A DNA stretch of 64,000 nt, from positions 62,001-126,000 of the forward strand of contig QEVG01000006.1 in assembly GCA_003576905.1 (NCBI GenBank), in the 5' to 3' direction. The notes below the pieces were generated by a model. It worked only from the letters and a program-made list of their open reading frames with translations. It searched no databases and was not told where the DNA came from. The position numbers were made by a program, and so were the translations under genes. The stretch comes from Planctomycetota bacterium (GTDB taxonomy: Bacteria; Planctomycetota; Phycisphaerae; UBA1845; UTPLA1). Below are positions 60,399-64,000 of the stretch, one piece after another (positions within the stretch are counted from its first letter, which is position 1; each line of letters opens with the position of its first letter).

Positions 60399-63300
60399 GC
60401 GGCGCGCGGCGGCGACGGACTCCAGCTTTTCCCGCGCGCGACGAGCGGCTTCCGACGTCGCCAGTTCGCCGGGAAGTCGCTTGAGCAGCTCCAGATTGCG
60501 AACCGCCGCCGGTCCGTTGGCGGCCGTCGCCCGAAGCAGCATGGCCGCCTCGTGAAGCGATCCGAGGACGCCGAGGGGCTCCCCGGCCGCTTCGAATGCC
60601 TCCGCGCGAAGCTGGTAGTCCTCGGCCGTTCCGAATCGCGCGGCGAATGTATCAATGATCGCCGCGGCCTCGCGGGCGCGATGCGCGTCGCCCGACTGCA
60701 CACGCCATCGGGCGCGCAGCCGCTGTGCATCGGCGTGCCAATCATCCGTCACTGTGGCTGCGGCGAGCCTCTCCTCGAGTGCTTCCAGGCTTGTCCACTG
60801 TTTGGCCAGGGTCAGCTTCCACCCTTCAAATACCGCGCGCTCCGGGTCCGGCGCCTCCGCCGCGAGGGCCGCCAATCGGCTATCGCCCCGCAAGTAGTCC
60901 GCGGCCCCGGCTCGAATGAGCCCGAACCGCGCCGCCCGCGATTCAGGCGCGGCTTCGAGCGCCTCGTGATACGCGCCGGCGGCCTCGGCCAGCCTTCCCT
61001 CCCACGCATGAATCTGCCCCGCAAGCACCAGGCGGTCCGCGCCAGTAGCGGCATCCGCCACGCGCCGGGCTCGCCCGACATTTGATCGGGTCAGTATCCG
61101 CGCGACGAGATAGGATCGGCGCGATGTCGCCTCCGTCGCCAGCGCCGGGTCTGCTCCGGCAAGCGTCGCATCGGTCATCTTCCACGAGGAAACGGCCGCT
61201 TCCTCGGAACGTCGGGATCGGAGCTGCAAAAGGTTGAAATCGTCGGTGATTAGCGGGCCCCCGCTAAACCGCCGCGCCGCCGGCGTATCGAGTTCCAGCG
61301 ACGCCAGCACGTCCTCCGCCGCCACGATGCCCGCGGCGTAAAAATCCCTCGGCCGCTCCGCGATCGTCTTTGCCGCGCGCTCCCAGATGCGCAGCGGTGT
61401 ATTCGAGCCGAGAAGGAGCACCGCGCCGGGGTACGGCGCATACACCTCGACTTCGGCGAAGACATCGGTCATCGTGGCGATGAGGCTGCGATAGAGCGCC
61501 TCGTCCACGAACGACAAGAGCATCCATTGAAGCAGCACGCCGTCGGGCGCGAGCCGCTCCCGGGCGAGCGTCATGAACTCGCGCGTGTAAAGATGCGAGG
61601 CCCCCGCCGTCCACGGATGCGACGGCTGCGAGATGATGATGTCGTACCGATCGGGCGCAAGCAGAAGCGCGTTGCGGGCGTCGTTGACGATAACCCGGAC
61701 GCGAGGGTCTGCGAGCGGATCGATTGCCCGCTCCCCCCCCACCGAGCGATTCGCGGCGACGACTTCTTCTTCGATCTCAACGACGTCAATCCGCTCCACA
61801 CTCAATGGCACCGACTCCGTCGCCACTCCCCCGCCGAGCCCCACAAACAGCATGCGCTTCGCGTGCGGACGCGCCAGCACCGGCAGCGCGCCTTGCCATT
61901 GCTGAATCGCGACGCGACCCGGCGGAACGCCCTTCCGGCGAATGTTCGCCTCGGGCAGGCCATTGGTGCGGATGTCCCAGCCTATCCCGTCGTCCGTCAT
62001 AAGCACCGTCGCCCCTCGGCCCACGGCGTAGTACGTAATCTCTCCGCCCGCCGGCCGGCGCCCCAGCGCCGACGCCCGCAGAACCGCCCAGGGTTCGTCG
62101 GGGTGAAGCGCGAACAGGGTTACGAGGACGGCGCCGCAAACCGCCATCGGCAACCGTACAGCGGGACGAATCATGGCCGTGGCAGCCAGACACAGGAGCA
62201 CGTTTACTCCGACGGCCGCGCTGAGAGAGCCGGCGTACTTCAGCGAAGGAAGCACCACAAATCCCGCGGCGGTTGCCCCCGCGATCGCCCCCACCGTGTT
62301 CCACGCGTAGACCCGCGCGCTGGAGCGCCCCACGTCCGACTCATCGCGAGCGAGGATTCGCACGGCAAGAGGAAATGTGCTGCCGATGCACATGGCGCCC
62401 GGCAGGAGAATTAGTGCTGCGACGGCCGCGTTGGTCCACAGCCCTGCGCCCGCCCCCGCGCCGATTCCGCGCGCCATGTCAGGCACCAGGTCTATCAGGA
62501 GATATGCCCCCAGCGACGTCGCCGCGGACAGCGCCTGCACCCACGCAAATCCGCGCAGGCTTCCCGCCAGGTGACGCGCCGTCCGTGATGCGATGGCCGC
62601 GCCCAGCGCGATGCCGAGCAGAAAGCTGGCGAGCATCGTGGCAAATGCATACACGCTCGCGCCCAGAATATGCCCCAGCAGCCGCGTCCAGAGCACTTCA
62701 TAAGTGAACGAGACCGCGCCGGAGATCAGCATCATCGGCAGGATCAGCCCTTGCCCACGCGGCATCGACTCCGCCGATCGATCCGCCGCCGTACCGCGGT
62801 CGGCGACGGGGGACTGCGGCTGCGGGCGACGTGCAACCGCCACTGCCGCCGCAAACACGATGAAATTGATAAGTACGCCGACCCGGATGGTTTGTGTCAG
62901 GCCCAGCGCGGGCAGAAACGTGAACGCCGCCATGACCGTTCCAAGCACGGCCCCGACCGTGTTCAACGCATAAAGTAGACCCACGCGCGGCCCGACCTGT
63001 TCGTTCGTCGATACGGCGTATCGCGCCAGGAGCGGAAGCGTCGCGCCCATCATCGCTGTGGGAACCAGGAGAACGGCAAATGAGCACGCGAGATAAAAAA
63101 CGGCCGTTGTCAGACCGCCCGTCTCCATGGACCCATGCCTTCCGCCGAACCACGCCACGTAAAGCCCCGTGGAGGCGCGAATCCACAGCGGCATCGCCAG
63201 CGCGGCCAGTGCGATGCCCGCTTCGAGGACGCCGTACACCAGCACGGGCCGCCGGATGCGCGCCGCCCATCGCCCCGCGACCGCCGCGCCGATTGTCAGG

Positions 63301-63533
63301 CCGCCGAAGTAGCCCGCGAGTACGGTCGTCACCGCCAGCTCAGATGTCCCGAAGACAAATGCAAATTGCCGTGTCCACGCCGTCTCGTAGAGGAGCCCTG
63401 CATACCCCGACAGAAAAAAGCAAACAAGGATGATCGACAGGTTGCCGTTGCCCGAAGCGGCCCGGTTGCCCGGGCGCACCCTCTGCGTGGCGCCCTGCGC
63501 ATCGCGATGTGCTCGCCGGGTCCTGTTCGCCAT
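60396..63533 (-). CDS. membrane protein with fused spermidine-synthase-like domain and TPR tail
   Basis: A 1045-residue protein. The first 500 or so residues hold about 14 hydrophobic helices in two similar halves (each opening with FFLSGYAGLLYETAWTRQF or ISGAVSFTYEVLWTRLLG). A Rossmann methyltransferase/spermidine-synthase-like domain follows from about 520 to 760: MLFVGLGGGVATESVPL, IDVVEIEEEVVAANR, DARNALLLAPDRYDIIISQPSHPW. The last 280 residues are helical TPR-like repeats. Such fusions are common and uncharacterised in planctomycetes and other bacteria; the aminopropyltransferase activity has not been shown for them. The Asp that follows the polyamine-binding motif in true spermidine synthases appears as SQPS here, which argues against spermidine synthesis. 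Confidence 0.85.
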   Translation of the reverse strand: MANRTRRAHRDAQGATQRVRPGNRAASGNGNLSIILVCFFLSGYAGLLYETAWTRQFAFVFGTSELAVTTVLAGYFGGLTIGAAVAGRWAARIRRPVLVYGVLEAGIALAALAMPLWIRASTGLYVAWFGGRHGSMETGGLTTAVFYLACSFAVLLVPTAMMGATLPLLARYAVSTNEQVGPRVGLLYALNTVGAVLGTVMAAFTFLPALGLTQTIRVGVLINFIVFAAAVAVARRPQPQSPVADRGTAADRSAESMPRGQGLILPMMLISGAVSFTYEVLWTRLLGHILGASVYAFATMLASFLLGIALGAAIASRTARHLAGSLRGFAWVQALSAATSLGAYLLIDLVPDMARGIGAGAGAGLWTNAAVAALILLPGAMCIGSTFPLAVRILARDESDVGRSSARVYAWNTVGAIAGATAAGFVVLPSLKYAGSLSAAVGVNVLLCLAATAMIRPAVRLPMAVCGAVLVTLFALHPDEPWAVLRASALGRRPAGGEITYYAVGRGATVLMTDDGIGWDIRTNGLPEANIRRKGVPPGRVAIQQWQGALPVLARPHAKRMLFVGLGGGVATESVPLSVERIDVVEIEEEVVAANRSVGGERAIDPLADPRVRVIVNDARNALLLAPDRYDIIISQPSHPWTAGASHLYTREFMTLARERLAPDGVLLQWMLLSFVDEALYRSLIATMTDVFAEVEVYAPYPGAVLLLGSNTPLRIWERAAKTIAERPRDFYAAGIVAAEDVLASLELDTPAARRFSGGPLITDDFNLLQLRSRRSEEAAVSSWKMTDATLAGADPALATEATSRRSYLVARILTRSNVGRARRVADAATGADRLVLAGQIHAWEGRLAEAAGAYHEALEAAPESRAARFGLIRAGAADYLRGDSRLAALAAEAPDPERAVFEGWKLTLAKQWTSLEALEERLAAATVTDDWHADAQRLRARWRVQSGDAHRAREAAAIIDTFAARFGTAEDYQLRAEAFEAAGEPLGVLGSLHEAAMLLRATAANGPAAVRNLELLKRLPGELATSEAARRAREKLESVAAARR

Positions 63534-63749
63534 GCTCGCCCTGGAACGCTCTCACGCGGTCCGGATCATCGCCGCCGCGCCGCGAATGTACGCAAAACGG
63601 CAGTCGATGCAGTGTCTCACCAGCGTCGCGCGCGGCCACCCTTGCCCCGCATACGCCGGAGATGCCCGCACTATAGCAATGGCGCGAGTCGGTCACAAAC
63701 GCCGCCCGGAGTTGCGGCCCGGCTACGAACGGTATACGTTACATCCATC
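63534..63749. other. divergent promoter region, spermidine-synthase-like gene / thrC
   Basis: 216 bases between divergent starts. GGTATACGTTAC at about 63731 may contain a -10 (TATACG) for thrC; no convincing -35. Confidence 0.35.
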
Positions 63750-64000
63750 ATGAGATTCGTCTCACGTCTTGTATGCGTCGCCTGCGGAAAGTCAGCCGAA
63801 GCCCCCCGGTCGGCGGGCACCTGCCCAGCCTGCAACGATCCCTTCGCTATACTCGATATCGAGTTTGACATGGTGCGCGTGGCGAAGAGCATGACGCGCA
63901 GCTCACTTGAGAGCCGGCCGCTCAATCACTGGCGATACCATGAACTGCTGCCGATCGAGCCGAACGAAGAAGCTTTTGCATGGCCCGTCGGCTGGACCCC
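63750..64000 (+). CDS. thrC: threonine synthase, 3' end outside the window
   Basis: The ATG at 63750 opens a frame that runs to the window edge (83 codons). The N-terminal zinc ribbon C9-x2-C12 ... C25-x2-C28 (LVCVACGKS, TCPACNDP) and the following DIEFDMVRV, then SLESRPLNHWRYHELLPIEP and WPVGWTP, are the start of a threonine synthase of the longer, Cys-containing type. The enzyme uses pyridoxal phosphate to convert O-phosphohomoserine to threonine; the catalytic Lys lies beyond the edge. Confidence 0.85.
   Translation, partial: MRFVSRLVCVACGKSAEAPRSAGTCPACNDPFAILDIEFDMVRVAKSMTRSSLESRPLNHWRYHELLPIEPNEEAFAWPVGWT

Noticed and set aside
1-64000. tRNA, rRNA, insertion sequences or prophage genes
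   Set aside because: Intergenic regions were read for TTCGA-type T-arms, rRNA cores, transposase motifs and terminal inverted repeats; none was found. A tRNAscan or Infernal run could still reveal a missed small RNA.

Overview
The window is GC-rich and almost fully coding. It looks like a chromosomal segment of a member of the Planctomycetota, possibly a Phycisphaerae-like lineage. This is inferred from the gene content: a Ser/Thr kinase-TPR receptor next to a TIGR02999-type ECF sigma factor, a secreted dockerin-type protein, a PEP-CTERM protein, several short lipoproteins, an RNase E/G with a long acidic/basic N-terminal extension, and several TTG/GTG starts. No rRNA, tRNA, CRISPR array, insertion sequence or prophage was found. 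Housekeeping genes dominate.

Layout, left to right. 1-4 kb: the 3' part of a CpgS-like P-loop enzyme and a secreted dockerin protein with a clear extended -10 promoter. 4-9.6 kb: a four-gene operon (DUF3141 PhaC-like hydrolase, phosphate acetyl/butyryltransferase, FabI, acetate kinase) behind a near-perfect sigma-54 promoter. 9.7-13.7 kb: kinase/sigma pair divergent from a lipoprotein. 13.7-14.9 kb: a decaying region with an oxidoreductase pseudogene and short TTCAGGTT repeats. 14.9-17.7 kb: a lipoprotein, argF and another small lipoprotein. 17.9-24.3 kb: YmdB-like phosphodiesterase, GNAT, xseA, xseB, ispA, dxs. 24.3-24.7 kb: a hairpin-rich gap with an orphan minus-strand terminator. 24.7-30.5 kb: hydrolase, GH3-like enzyme, an RpiB-DeoC fusion and a glycosyltransferase. 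30.5-33.2 kb: ECF sigma, anti-sigma-like protein and a secreted STN-domain protein.

33.3-44 kb is a long leftward cluster: gyrA, comF, hpf, ptsN, ptsH, ptsI, DUF2344, rng and a lipoprotein. It holds a phosphotransferase relay (PtsI-HPr-EIIA-Ntr) with no sugar permease. 44-49.5 kb: TPR proteins, a PEP-CTERM protein, hslV, a lipoprotein/STN pair and DUF167. 49.6-60.4 kb: apgM-pyk (lower glycolysis), glycosyltransferase plus ABC-2 permease (surface polysaccharide), a YchF-like P-loop protein, trkH-trkA (K+ uptake), ppa, a TPR protein and ndk. 60.4-64 kb: a 1045-residue membrane-bound spermidine-synthase-like protein and, at the right edge, the start of thrC.

Most notable are the sigma-54 promoter of the acyl-phosphate operon, the RpiB-DeoC fusion with a Cys/His-rich linker and an encapsulation-peptide-like helix, the ECF/anti-sigma/STN module, the putative structured RNA at 24.4-24.7 kb, and several perfect inverted repeats at regulatory positions. 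Every family call comes from reading motifs by eye, without database searches.
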